Positions 1 to 11,905 of a stretch of 64,000 nt of DNA are shown here, in pieces. This DNA comes from Narthecium ossifragum (lineage: Eukaryota; Streptophyta; Magnoliopsida; Dioscoreales; Nartheciaceae). The stretch is from assembly GCA_963920575.1 (NCBI GenBank), contig OY986970.1:24368114-24432113 (forward strand). Direction: 5' to 3'. Both the position numbers and the translations under genes were made by a program. Position 1 is the stretch's first letter. Every line of letters begins with the position of its first letter. Under the pieces are notes generated by a model. It was not told where the DNA came from and made no database searches. It saw only the letters and a list, made by a program, of their open reading frames with translations.

Positions 1-840
1 GAGAGAGACACGCACACGTCCACGTGCGTGTGCTACTGCCCACCGCCTGTCGACAACCCACTTCCGCCCAGCCGCTAGACCGACGCTGGCGACGGTGATT
101 TGTGCGTCCATGTTGGGCAGTTATGGATGAGGTGGCATCCCATGTTCTCCTGGGTGGTTGTTACTGGTGACGTGGCGCCTGTTTAGCTCCCCACTAAGTA
201 ACAGTTATTGGTAATGTGACAGAGTGGCAGCCCATGACTGGGCGATTACTGATGATGTGGCGTTGACGTGGCATCAGTTACTGATGATGTGGCGAGTCTC
301 TTCACCTCCCCACTAAATGGCTGATCAACTAGCCTAGCTAGCCTATAAATAGGACCTCATATCAGCCATTCTAAAAACTTGTTCATGCATTCACCTCTCA
401 CCACACAACTTGCATAATAGAGGGTCATGATTGAGAGTACAATATCATCTTGGAGCTCGAAGGGCGATCGGATGGCCGGCTTCCCTCCAATCACGGTGGA
501 TCGTTGTATCCTGGGAGCTTTTTACCTGAAGAACAAGAAGCAAGGGGTGGTGGGCAAATAAAGCTTAAAGGCACAGTGTGATACACTGGTCTCGATCAAG
601 CGTTTCTTTTGCGTTATCTTCTTCCTACTTGCATTCGGATAAGTGGTAAGGATTAGTTCTTTTATTTAGTTATTGTACTTGTAAAGGATCCTCGCTACCT
701 AAGAAAAAAGCATGGATCCTAGTTCTTATTTTTAATGATATATATATACACACGATAGTGTCAGGAGTATCTTAATTATATATATTATGGTCTTTTTATC
801 AATCAACTACGTAGTGATGGATATGTTGACTTTTCCTCCC
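1..840 (+). mobile_element. LTR-like promoter fragment (retrotransposon)
   Basis: No coding frame is seen. A TATA box (TATAAATA, 344-351) follows a stretch with repeated dyads (GATGTGGCG and ACGTGGC motifs at about 170-300). After it come about 250 bp that read like an R/U5 leader. This order (repeated U3 motifs, TATA, leader) is typical of plant LTRs. No terminal TG/CA or target duplication could be fixed because the element is cut by the window edge. It could instead be a host promoter. Confidence 0.4.
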
Positions 841-849
841 ATGAGGATG

Positions 850-1541
850 ACGGCAGCAAGGAACGGATCGATCCTTCCAGTCATGTAGGATCGATCTCTC
901 TTTGCAATTTATCAGCGGATCGATCCGTCTCTCCAAGAGGGATCGATCCTACTAGGAAAACAAAAGAGACAGAGAGCACATGTTTGTGAAGATCAAGGTT
1001 GGATCAATCCGAAGATCGATCCTTCTTCGGGATGCTGAGATTTTTAGGGACGGATCGATCACTCCTACATAGTAGGATCGATCCGACTCGGGATTTTGGA
1101 ATTCATCGATCTCGTGCATACAAGGATCGATCTTTCTCTTGAGTGGGATCGATCCCTCTCTATTGGATGGGCAAATCCGATGGCTCAAATTTAATCCGGA
1201 TTTGTATTCATTGGAGGCTATAAATAAGGTGCTTATAGGGTTTCTTTTATGTGGTAGAGATGTTATTGAGAGGATTGTGAGAGGTGTGAGAGTAGGCAAC
1301 CTTAGAAAGATCTCTTTGTCTCTGTTAGGGTTTGGGCTTTGTAATCTCTCTCTCATAGTGAAAATTTCCTCTGCTGCACGTGGTTTTTTCCTTCCAGTTG
1401 TTGCTGGTAGGTTTTTTCACGAAAATCCTTATCTCCACTTTTTCCTTTTCTTCGTGGTTTGATTGTTTCTCTTTCGCTGTGACATCCCCGTATCTATCTG
1501 GCGTATCTCTGGCATCGCCGGGACCCCTCAGATTCCCTAAC
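850..1541 (+). mobile_element. Second LTR-like segment with TATA box
   Basis: The GATCGATC array is followed by a TATA box (TATAAATA, 1219-1226) and a T-rich leader. The segment probably ends at CCCTAACA near 1541, a CA end as expected of an LTR. The 5' boundary is a guess. The superfamily cannot be decided because no internal domain is present. Confidence 0.4.
866..1154. repeat. Array of paired GATCGATC motifs, 22-23 bp apart
   Basis: Ten GATCGATC-type octamers (one reads GATCAATC) start at 866/889, 918/941, 1002/1014, 1053/1076 and 1125/1147. Four of the five pairs are 22 or 23 bp apart, start to start; one is 12. Most octamers sit in a larger GGATCGATCC palindrome. The array lies just upstream of a TATA box, so it is probably in the U3 of the LTR at about 850-1541. 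Confidence 0.85.
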
Positions 1542-1599
1542 AGGATAATACTATAATAGTAGTTGAGAGAGAGCACTACAAGGAAGCACGATCATATAC

Positions 1600-2619
1600 A
1601 GAGTGAGGAGTGAGAGTGGGCCACAAGCTAGCTTCGAGTGGAGGGACAAGGGGAGTAGCTGCATAAGACCTGCTTCTCCCACCCCGCTTGACACCAGCCC
1701 TCCTCTGACACACTCTCCTTTTCCCATTGTGCCCCCGCCCCTCTCTTCTTTTACCCTCCTCTCATTTTCTTTCTTCTTTTTCTTTAATTTTTTTATCTAC
1801 TTTTGTTCCTTTTTTTTCCTCAATAGTTTTGTTTTTTACTCAGTTTTCTTTATTTTTTTATCAATTTTATTTCCTTTTTATCAGTTTTATTTTTCTTTTT
1901 GGATAAACAGTTTTTTTTTTTATATGTTGGTAATGTTTTGTTTATTTTTTAGTTGTAGATTTTGAGAGTCGTTATTTATAAAAATATATATAAATACAAA
2001 AGTCTCATAAGCCATGTTTAGGGAAGAGTACATGTAACAATACATAAAAAAGAGATACACAAATATATATATATATAAATACAAATTCTAATCAATATTA
2101 TCATCAAATTTTGCTCCGGCGCGTTAGGTGTTGTAGCTATTATTTCGTTCACAAATGAACACGTGTCATATAACTTTTTGAAATTTTTACGATTTGATGT
2201 TTTAATAAATTAAAAATAATTTAAAATGAGGGAAATTTTGAAATTTTTACTAAATTTCGAAATTTTTACTATTTATGTTTAATAAATTGAAAATAATTTA
2301 AAAGAAGGGAATTTTTGAAATTTTTACTAATTGAAATTTCAAATTTGAAAATATTATGATTTGATGTTTTAATAATGACTCCCAAAATCTACAACTAATA
2401 AATAAAAGTTTATAAACATATAATAAAAAAATTGTTTATCCAAAAAGAAAACTAAAACTGATAAAAAAGAAGAAATAAAATTAATAATAAAAGAATAAAA
2501 AAAACCGATTAAAGGAAAACAAAACAAATGAAAAAGAGAAAGAAAATTAAAAAAATCAAATGTGCATGATGGTAAAAAGGAGGAGGATAGTGGGGATGTC
2601 AGAGTGTGTGTGTACGCGC
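1600..2619. repeat. AT-rich imperfect inverted repeat (foldback/MITE-like)
   Basis: The T-rich strand at about 1690-1985 is matched in inverted, imperfect form by the A-rich strand at about 2365-2610. For example, GAGAGTCGTTATTTATA on the left matches the region around ATAATGACTCCC on the right. The centre (2000-2360) is AT-rich without genes. It resembles a degraded foldback element; no clear target duplication was found. The pyrimidine-rich left arm creates a low-complexity frame at 1603-1965 that is not a gene. Confidence 0.5.
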
Positions 2620-2642
2620 GGGGGGGGGGGGGGGGGGGGGGG
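2620..2642 (+). repeat. Poly(G) run of 23
   Basis: An uninterrupted G homopolymer follows alternating TG and CG dinucleotides. The length is likely to be miscounted in the assembly. Confidence 0.9.
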
Positions 2643-3781
2643 AGTAATTGCTAGCTGCATACATGGGAACAGAGCTTGCAAATCCTAAGCTTGCAAATCC
2701 TATTAATTGATACAACTTATAAGTATACAAATGGACTACAGAGTTCCTTGGATTAATTATAGATGCAAAAGTTAATCTATATGCTTTTCACGTAAGCAAG
2801 ATCCAATCATGTACATTAATTGAGGCATCTTGTGGTGAGAGGACTAATATGGGGTCATGAGACCTTCTATTTTCTTATAGCTAATTACAAGTACACTTGC
2901 ATTTGGACATGTTAATCTAAAAAAACAGCCTTGGTATTTTAATTCACAAGCACCATTTATGTTTTAGGTTGTTAGGTCGGTGAACTAGGCTTGCGATCCA
3001 TCTCACACTATTTCAATCTAAATCAAGTAATAAATATGAGNNNNNNNNNNNNNNNNNNNNNNNNNNNNNNNNNNNNNNNNNNNNNNNNNNNNNNNNNNNN
3101 NNNNNNNNNNNNNNNNNNNNNNNNNNNNNNNNNNNNNNNNNNNNNNNNNNNNNNNNNNNNNNNNNNNNNNNNNNNNNNNNNNNNNNNNNNNNNNNNNNNN
3201 NNNNNNNNNNNNNNNNNNNNNNNNNNNNNNNNNNNNNNNNATGTATTTTTTTGATCGATTGAGTCATGAGGCTGGTGTACAACAACCCCTTTTTAAAAAT
3301 AAAACCCAGCTCTTCAGGAGGGACCCAGTTCTTTAGCCCACCAAAGTGACATTTCATTATTTTTACCCATCCTATCTAAATTGTCAGCTATTATGTTCCT
3401 CTATCTCGGGGTAAACAGAAATAGAACATCCTCCATCTGGGAGCTTAGGGCGCAGATAGGTTGGATGTGCGTTCTGAATTTTGCATCATATCTCATCTGA
3501 CCATTTAGCATCCGGATTAGATCTTTAGAATCCTATTCTATTATTAGTCTACTAGTTTCATCTTTCTGATTTCTTCCATACCTCTCTTTACTGCTTTGTA
3601 ACATCTTCTTTCGTCCCTTGTCATCAGACTCAATTAATAAATAAAAAAATAGACGGAAAAAAGGGTTGGAAAATCAACAAAAGAACTTTGTATAAAAGTA
3701 AGTTCAAAAGTCAGTTTTTCAAACATGCTGCTGGTTAATGAAACACGTACGAAGCAATCATTAAAGTTTATGTGTCCTCTG
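2643..3781. other. Intergenic, includes 200-bp assembly gap
   Basis: Bases 3041-3240 are N. The flanks show no gene, repeat or RNA that can be supported. A round 200-bp gap is a common placeholder, so the true size is unknown. Confidence 0.8.
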
Positions 3782-5060
3782 TAGGGGTGGCAATCTGGGT
3801 CATGATTCGTGAACCCGACCCGACCCGACCCGAGATAAACGGGTTTGGGTTTGGTATAAACGGGTTCGGGTCATAAACGGGTCGACCCGTTTATGACCCG
3901 TTTATAATCGGGTCGGGTCGGGTTGACCCGCGGGTTAGGCGGGTCAACCCGTTAACCCGTACCCACTAGTTACCCAGCCATCTACCCACTTCCCTTACCC
4001 GCCCACTACTCTTACCCAGCCACCTACCCTTAGTAAGGCTCTCACCCTCTCCTCCACTCCTCTCTACTCCCCCCCGGCCGCCCGATCTCCCTCTCCCTCC
4101 GGGCCTCCGCTCCTCTCACCCTCTCCACCTCCTCCCTTGCCTCTCTGCTCCCCCCCTCTCCACGGCCTCCGCCTCCGCCCGGACCGCCCCCCACTCCTTC
4201 CCGTCGCCTCCACGGCCTCCTCCCGTCGCCTCCACGGCCTCCTCCACGCCCCCCACTCCTTCCCGTCGCCTCCACGGCCCCCACTCCTTCCCGTCCTCCA
4301 CGGCCTCCGCCTCCGGCCCCCACTCCTTCCCGTCCTCCACGGCCTCCGCCCCCCAAGGCACTCCTTCCTGTCGCCGTCCTCCACGGCCTCCGCGAGGTCA
4401 CCTCAGCGCCGACCACGACCACGAAGCTCCACTGTCATCCAGATTCGTCCAGATCCGGCTGCTTCCTCGCCGCTACGACTCAGATCCGGCTAGATCCGGC
4501 TGTTTCCCAGCCAGATCCGGCCAGATCTGGCTGTTTCCGGCCAGATCTGACTGTTACCCAGCCAGATTTGGCCAGATTATGCTGTTTTCGGCCAGATCCG
4601 GCCAGATCTGGCTGTTTCCCGTCCAGATCCGGCCAGATCCGACTGTTTCCGGCCAGATCCGGCTGTTTCCCGGCCAGTTTGTAATTAGTTGTAATTTAAT
4701 TGTAATTTGATATGATTGCTTGTATGGTTGTAACTTGTAACTATTGAGGATGTATTTTGATCAGATTGTAATTAGTTGTAATTTGATATGTTTAATTGTT
4801 GTTAAACGGGTCGATCTGACCTGACCCGACCCGACTCATTTAATAAACGTGTGAGGACCTGCCCCTCTTTTTCCTTTGGCTTGTTTTTGACCCAAGGGCA
4901 ATTTGGGAAATTGCGCCTTGGCGGTCGTTTCACACGGGGTGTGCACACACAGACCTTGTTTGGTGTTTGTGTTTGACTAGAAAGGTTAGGTGGACCCGAG
5001 GTTGGGGGTTCTGGACTTGGGCCTGTGTCCCAGCCCAAGTTTGTCTTTCAGGGCTCAGAA

Positions 5061-5924
5061 GATCGATCACCTGGGGGTGGAGATCGATCCTGTGGCTAGC
5101 AAGATCGATCCCGCATGCAAGGATGATTGATCATGCCTGTGCCTGGAAGTCTTTGTCGGTGGCTTTCGAAGGACGGCCACCGCGGTGGCCGTCGCTTCCC
5201 CTGTCAGGGGAGGGAGACTTTTGCTCCCCTCCTTTGCCTTTCCCGCGGTTTCTCCGGCTTTCCCCGGCCTTACCCCCTTCCCCTCCCCCTCCTTTCTTCC
5301 CCTCTTCTTCTTCTTTCCCGCGGATGCTCTGCTTCTTCCCCTGTTCCGACCGCCCCTTTCTCTCCTCCGTTCTTCCTCCTCCGGCCACCTCTCCTGGAGC
5401 TTGAAGGTTCGTTGGGTTCGTGGCGAGGCGAGGAAGATCCCTGGCTAGGCTTCGTGGATCGAAGCTGCTCTGAGAAGGTAGGGATCCCACTCCAAACTCC
5501 GGCTAGCTTTGAGGGTTTAAATCCGGGTTTTGTTCTTGATAGATCTCCTTGTGGAGATGTTGGTTTCCGGTTTTGAGGCCTTGAGTAGCCTCGTGGTACT
5601 CAGATCTACCAACCCACCAAGTTTGGTGAGGTTTGGTTGTGTTCTCCGGCGGTTCTCCGGCCGGAAGTACGCCGGAACCCATCTTTGGGTGATCGATCCT
5701 TCTGGGAGGAAGGATCGGTCCTCTGGTGTGGGCTTGCTGCGCCCAGCACATGATCGATCTTCTTATGGGAGGAGATCGATCATGGGGCCTGGGTAAGCAT
5801 GGTTACCCTTCGTCCCGAGAATGATCGATCCTCCTGGGAGGAGTGATCGATCTTCTTTGGCTCGTCAGCGAGGGAAGCTCAATGTTGCTTGGATGATCGA
5901 TCCTTCCCTTGGTGAGGATCGATC
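5061..5924. repeat. Second set of paired GATCGATC motifs, 21-22 bp apart
   Basis: Pairs start at 5061/5082, 5103/5124 (GATTGATC), 5691/5713 (GATCGGTC), 5752/5773, 5823/5845 and 5895/5917. All six pairs are 21 or 22 bp apart. Several spacers are themselves partly self-complementary (for example CCTCCTGGGAGGAG), so the pairs could form short hairpins. The array lies in the solo LTR at 4850-7831. Confidence 0.85.
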
Positions 5925-6370
5925 CTTCAGCAGCAGAGAGGGTTTTCAAGAGTTTTGCCCGCGGGGCTTCGCATGTATGTGGTTTTTACGGCTTTTACCC
6001 TCGGGGTTGATCCTGTAATGAATCATGCTTGAATGTTATAGCTTTGTGGTTGAACCGAGAGGGTGATGTCTCTCGGGGTGAGTAGTATAAATGGGCCGAA
6101 GGTGTGCCCTTGGTATGATGTTTGTTACCGCTTTACTTATTCATATCCTGCCCTGCTCCTGTGCATTAGACATGCTAGGTTAGACTGGGTGGGGTTGACC
6201 TGTGGACTCCGGTGATCAATGACTAAGTGGTTGACGCCGTTACCCCGGTAAGGGTGTCCTACAAGTATCGTCCGGCCCACCCTGTGTCAAGGGCCGTCGG
6301 AGGTAGCCCAGTCCTTGAGCAGTGGCTATCGGAGGGACGTAGGTTGGATAGGAACCCTGGGGGGGGGGAA

Positions 6371-7050
6371 TGTTGGTTGCTGTGGTGCTGCAGGCCTTGG
6401 TTGCGGGCCAGATGGGCTGGGTGCCCAGGCTGCGGGCCAGGCTGCAGGCAGGGCCAGCGTCACCCCCTGGGGTCACCGTGGTTGGCCCTGTGCGGAGGGC
6501 CTGGGTGGCTCGAGTGCAGGGTGGGCTGGAGGCCCGACCCGGGCAGCGTGCTGCGCTGCCAGTGGTGTTGCGGTCGATTTGTCGGGTCGACCGTGGCTTA
6601 ATGGTTAAGGGTTATAGGCGCCTTCTACTATCACTCCGGAGTTTTGGTACGAGTGGTTAGCTCGTGGTTCCAAGACCGACACATGGTATCAGAGCGAGGT
6701 TGCGGGTTCAAACCCCGGTGGTGTCGCTGGGGGGGAGATTGTTGGTTGCTGTGGTGCTGCAGGCCTTGGTTGCGGGCCAGATGGGCTGGGTGCCCAGGCT
6801 GCGGGCCAGGCTACAGACAGGGCCAGCGTCACCCCCTGGGGTCACCGTGGTTGGCCCTGTGCGGAGGGCCTGGGTGGCTCGAGTGCAGGGTGGGCTGGAG
6901 GCCCGACCCGGGCAGCGTGCTGCGCTGCCAGTGGTGCTGCGGTCGATTTGTCGGGTCGATCGTGGCTTAATGGTTAAGGGTTATGAGCGCCTTCTACTAT
7001 CACTCCGGAGTTTTGGTACGAGTGGTTAGCTCGTGGTTCCAAGACCGACA
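6371..7050 (+). mobile_element. TRIM (miniature LTR retrotransposon), 680 bp
   Basis: Two 311-bp direct repeats, 6371-6681 and 6740-7050, both start TGTTGG and end GACCGACA. By eye they differ at six positions, all transitions (about 98% identity). Between them are only 58 bp. These hold a primer-binding site TGGTATCAGAGC (6684-6695, complementary to initiator-Met tRNA) two bases after the left LTR, and a purine tract GCTGGGGGGGAGAT (6726-6739) directly before the right LTR. The 5-bp target duplication GGGAA is exact (6366-6370, 7051-7055). There is no coding capacity, so it would need enzymes in trans. Confidence 0.9.
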
Positions 7051-7970
7051 GGGAAGACATCGATGGGATCGATGGACTCCCTGGCTAGGCTTAGTCTTGG
7101 GTCAGGAGTTAGGGGTCCTGTTGGCTCTGTGGCTTGGAGTACTGAGAGATGGTAGTCTTAACCTCGGTCGTTCCGTCAAGTGTGGAGATCCCGCTTGGGG
7201 AAGGGTGTCCTACCAGTAGCGTCATGTCCACCCTGGGTCAGGGATTGTCGGAGTTGTCCACCCCTGAGCAGTGGTTGTCGGAGGGGCGTACTTGGGACAG
7301 GAATCCTTCGGGTTAGTGACGGGATTTATGGGATCCTTGGCAAGCCTCAGTACTTGGCCTCAGGGTTGGTTCGTTGGGTTTGCCTTCTTAGCGAGGGTGG
7401 TAGAGTAGGACCCTGCTGAGCTGTTGCTCATGCCTACCTGGACTGTGTTTGTTGCAGGTGCAGGTGGCCGCTTTGTTCCCGTGTTGCCCCCGCGGCCGTC
7501 TCGTGGCAGTGCGCCGGATCCTGACCATGTCTGAGGGTCAGGATGGTTTTGTTTGCGCCTTCGCGGAGACCCCGGTGGGTGTTGTAGTTTCTTTTTGGGG
7601 ACTGTTGATCCCTTGTAGCTTGTTGTACTAAACTCTGTTTAACGCTATTATTACCGTTTTGTAATAGTTGTTAATAGATGTTGTAGTAGCTTGCTTCCGC
7701 TTGTGCCTGTTGGCAGCTGTTTCCGCCAGCTGGCCGTAGTCTCAACTGTTTCCGCCAGTTGAGGCTGTAGTTGTAGGTTCTTCCCCCTCGCGGTCCCGGC
7801 CCGGTTGCGCCCTGCGGGTCGGGGCGCGACAAAACAGGTTAGGCGGGTCGGGTCGGGTTGACCCGTTTATAAACGGGTTGGGTTCGGGTTGGGTGTTTTG
7901 TTAAACGGGTCAGTGTATGACTCGACCCGAACCCGACCCGTGAACCCGAATTGCCACCCCTAGTCCTCTG

Positions 7971-10249
7971 TGTCTGTTTATATAATACTTTCGTTGTAGC
8001 CCTTTTTTTTTCTTTTTTTTTTTAGGCGGGGTGGGGGCTTCCGAATATAATTTCAACATATGAATTCAATTCATGCCCGTTTATTGATGGCTTAACATAG
8101 TAACAAAACAGAAAGTCGAAATTTTAAATCTTATCTACCTAATCTTTGCTGTTGTATCACACCATGCATTTTCACAAATTATTATTTTAGATTGTGGTAA
8201 ATACTAGTCTTCAGATTCACATAATGGCTATTTGGTTGAAGAAACCATAGGGGCAAACCGGCTAGTTTCTAACACTAGCCCAAATTAAAATTAAATTTTA
8301 GGTGATTGGTCGGTAACAAAAGTGTGATGAAAAGTGAGAATTCTCATTTATGATCATGCGTTTCTTGTTATTTGGTCACATGTTTCACATAAATTTACCG
8401 GTCTTCATTTTTCTAACACAATATCTAACATTAATGAAGATATTTGTTTTATGAAAAGTGAATTAAAACAAATGAAACTTTTGTGAAACGCACTTCCTCC
8501 CTCTTCTTTCTTGCAACTAAACATATCATATTATGATATCATTTGCATGCTCTTTTCGGCAAGTTCCACTGGTATGAGGTTTTGGATTTAGGCATTGTGT
8601 TGTTCTTGTATATTCCTCGAGTCTGTAATGTGACACGACCCTCTGATTTGAGATTTAATGTAAATGAAATTTTTATGCTAATATAGTCTATCCGCTCAAC
8701 ACATAATAAAAAATAAAAAAAAACAAACGTACAACTGAAAGCATGGAAAAGTAAACTTCCACATTGAGTTAATGCAAATTAAGAGAGATGCCTCCACTAC
8801 TATGGCATTTGAGTAGTGTCCACAGATTAAACAGTGAAACTTTAACAAAGAAATCTACAGCACTGGTTCTATGGATACCAAGTAGGATCTTTTCATAGCC
8901 TACCAATCATCATCCAACCTAACATCCTTTTCAAAGGTGACCCTATCCATTCCCCTCTAACATCTCATTGGATCCTGGACATTAGAGCAGCCTATATAAG
9001 AATGATCACTGGGTTAATTAAAACTTTAGTAGCTTTTCATGGCTAGCTAGCTCTCGCTTTAGCCCTTCATTCAGCTTTTGATAAGCTCTTCTTTTTCCTC
9101 CTTTTTTGTGCCTTTGTTCTTCTCTATCTACCTTTTCAAGCCCCAAATTAAGAATTGAACATATGATTCATGTATGATGTATCTAAACAGAAAGCAAAAG
9201 CCATCACACACTAGAGTTCCTTCTTTCACTTACCTGATAAGACTAGCAACATAGTAAATAATGCTAAGGCCTTAGGCAAGGCCTCTTTAAATTCATGGTA
9301 CAAAGCATCACCACTACCAAGAAAAGAAGTCACATGATGGAGTGACCCCATATAAGCAACATCATGGCCTTCTTCATTCGATTAATCATAGCATGTTTGG
9401 GAGAACTCCACATCCAGTTGCCCTTAGAGTTCTATGCTCATATGAACATATTCGTGTATAATTTAAGCGATCAGATTCGCCCTCTATCATCATCTTAAGC
9501 TTTTATTGTAGTTGGTGTTTAGCATGATATTGGAGCGGTCGAGAGCACGAAGTCTTATTAGTTGAATATTGATGTTGTGACAAGTAAATTATCATGTTGG
9601 ATCCATCTATCGATCGAGTCGAATTATTGACTATGCAAAGGCAAATTGAAACAAAAGTTAGACAAGATGGACAATCCACAACATACATATAGAGACCCCC
9701 ACAAGTCTCTCTTTGGTGAGTTGTTGTGCATTCACTATATATAGTGCCTTTCAATGGTAGTACCACAAAGGAAATTAAAGCTACAAGTTCATGATCATCT
9801 CTTACTATTTCCTCAGAGAACACATGCATGAAAGGAGCAAGAGACAGACATGCAAATGGAAAATGGAGGCATAAATATGTAGTGGTTGCTAAACGAGGCA
9901 CATGGGTGTCTATTATTCAGCCTCATAATTGTTGTGTGGCCATCTGCCGACTCACACATGTAATCTCTTGAATAGCTAGCTGATGGGCCTGCATGCTTGG
10001 CTAGCATTAGATGCATGATACCATCATTCAAGAAGCAGTACTACTGGATTGGTACAAGATGAGATGAACATCTCTTTATAGTGCGTTCAAGTTGGCTCAA
10101 AGGATAAGGCTTACAAGTCTACAGACAATTGATTCCCTCTTGGAGTCAATGCATGAACAGCAGCCTTTGCAGGTGAATGAATGAAATATATATATACAAT
10201 GTGTGTCTAGAGTGAGAGACTACATGCAGCCTTTGCAGTATTCATGTGT

Positions 10250-10294
<45 letters not shown>

Positions 10295-10640
10295 AGGAGC
10301 TATCAGTTGGCCATGCAAGTTAATTTAAAGTTTTTATACAGTTTTCGTTTCTGCATATGGACCCGGAAAATTGTAAATGCATATAATTTTTCTTACTTTC
10401 TTTGCGTATCATTGGACTAATATAATTGAATGACTCATGTCTCTCATATATGAATGTAAAATGATCAAAATATATATCTTTTGAATATTTTATGCAATTA
10501 TACAAAGTGGACGTATGAGAGTATTCACAAAAATTACCTTAAGATCGATGGCATTCATGTAAAATAGAAGAGAGGAGATTTTGGAGGGTAAATGCAATTA
10601 ATGATTTTTTCATGCATGGTATTTTGACTAAGATAATCTT
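7971..10640. other. Intergenic, no gene recognised
   Basis: AT-rich sequence with no supported gene. Open frames here are short and look random. It includes a GA microsatellite at 10252-10291 and an AT-rich stretch at 10185-10200. I looked for common conserved plant microRNAs by eye and saw none. Confidence 0.6.
10252..10291 (+). repeat. (GA)n microsatellite
   Basis: About 20 uninterrupted GA units. Confidence 0.95.
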
Positions 10641-10649
10641 GAGAAAGTA

Positions 10650-11905
10650 TTTTACCAAAACTCTATCTGAATGTGTTGATGAGGAAATCTTACCGTAAAC
10701 TGGCAATGGTCAAACTTAGTCTTAATATTAAAATCAAAGACGTGATTATAAAGTTCAAACTCCTTCAAATTATGTTCGAACAGAGGTATTGAAGTTTCAG
10801 AAAAATGAATGTGAAGTGGAAAATGAAAGATGGGAAGTAGAAAATGAAAGATAGGAAGTGGAAAATGGAAGATGGGAAGTGGTAACAAAATGAAAGATGA
10901 AAAGTCATGAAAAATGAGAATAATAGGTGATGAACTATGTTAAAACTACTCTTATGAGTGATAGATCTACTCCTATAGATGATAGAACTATGCTAGAACT
11001 ACTCATATGAGTGATAGATCTACTCCTATGAATGTAACTACTCATAGAAAAGAAGACTTTAATGCATGAATTAAAAGGAATAAAATCTATGACTAGAACT
11101 ACTCCTAGAATTAAAATGAAAAAAAAAAGGCTACATTAAGATAAATAAGGTCACATTGATAATAAATATAAAAGGCTACATTGGAAATAAAGATAAAAAG
11201 TTGGTTTGCTTTGGTGACCGGGGGTCCTTTTTCTTCATCTTTTTGACATTTTATAGTTTTTGACGTAGCTACTTTGGAACCACCTGAACCACCCACTACG
11301 CTGCAACTGTCAGAATTGATTTGAAAGTTGAAACCACCAAAACTGCATAACTGGTTTGAACTGCTCTAGAACTGCCACTAAACAACGTCTCCTATCTTCT
11401 ACCGTAATTTTTCCGATGATAACCTTGGAATCTGGATAAACTTTGAAAATAAAAGTTGTAGATCTTCCAATTATCTTTCCAATGGTACCAGAAACGTCAA
11501 ATTTAGACATTAGATGAGAAAGTTATGGTTAAAGCAATTAGACTACATTAATAGTTAATATGGTCGATTAGCCAAATATGTACGACGAGAATTTGAACTA
11601 AGACATCTGTTGGGCAATGACATTTAGAAATACAGTCATTATTTACTATTTTACCACTGTGCATTTTGATTGCCAGTTTGACATACTAAACGATTGAATC
11701 TGAAAATCTCGTCAACATGAAAGTTGTAGATCTTTTCGTCCTCTTTCTAAGGGTTTAATGATCACTTAATTTGGATACATTATGTAAAAACTATGACCAA
11801 ATTACTTCAACTGTGTCAAAACTGAAGTATTTATTGACCGATTGACAATATTTATGAAATTACCATTGATCTTGGTAATCGTCCAAATGACTTTAGGATA
11901 TTATT
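10650..11905 (-). repeat. Dispersed LTR-like repeat, copy 1
   Basis: The reverse complement aligns over most of its length with 54830-55900. Shared landmarks are CTAAAGTCATTTGG, AGATCTACAACTTT, TATAAAATGTCAA, AGCAAACCA and CTCTGTTCGAA, in the same order. The conserved TATAAAATG suggests an LTR promoter. The element has no coding domain and its ends were not fixed. Divergence between the copies is high, so it is old. Confidence 0.65.

Larger units (their letters stand above)
4850..7831 (+). mobile_element. Solo LTR, about 3.0 kb, inside the hAT element
   Basis: It starts TGTGAGGACC and ends GGGGCGCGACA. The flanks AAACG (4845-4849) and AAACA (7832-7836) form a nearly exact 5-bp target duplication. 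The same terminal pattern (TGTGAGGACC...CGTGACA) recurs in three other places in this window, once followed by an initiator-Met primer-binding site. That supports a Ty3/gypsy-like LTR family. No internal domain remains, so this is a solo LTR left by recombination. A TRIM and a GATCGATC array lie within it. Confidence 0.8.
3782..7962. mobile_element. Non-autonomous hAT-type DNA transposon, interrupted by a solo LTR
   Basis: The termini are perfect 12-bp inverted repeats (TAGGGGTGGCAA at 3782; its complement ends at 7962). They are flanked by an exact 8-bp duplication GTCCTCTG (3774-3781 and 7963-7970), which is the hAT signature. Subterminal regions are filled with GGGTCGGGT/ACCCGACCC repeats in both orientations. 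Inside are a GC-rich CTCCACGGCCTCC minisatellite (about 4130-4400) and CCAGATCCGGC repeats (about 4480-4670). No transposase is present. Without the later LTR insertion the element is about 1.2 kb. Confidence 0.85.

Noticed and set aside
4042..4493. Long Gly/Arg/Glu-rich and Pro/Leu-rich frames on both strands
   Set aside because: They come from a CTCCACGGCCTCC minisatellite inside the hAT element; three frames are open at once, with no domain.
6684..6720. tRNA-like GGGTTCAAACCC after TGGTATCAGAGC
   Set aside because: It resembles a T-arm but there is no acceptor stem, D-arm or anticodon arm; it is TRIM leader sequence.
6227..7029. Several Trp/Cys/Gly-rich + strand frames
   Set aside because: They are the two LTRs of the TRIM read through; the duplicate frames are copies of each other.
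7971..10640. Possible microRNA gene in the conserved-looking intergenic stretch
   Set aside because: No mature sequence of the well-known families was found by eye and no convincing hairpin could be shown.
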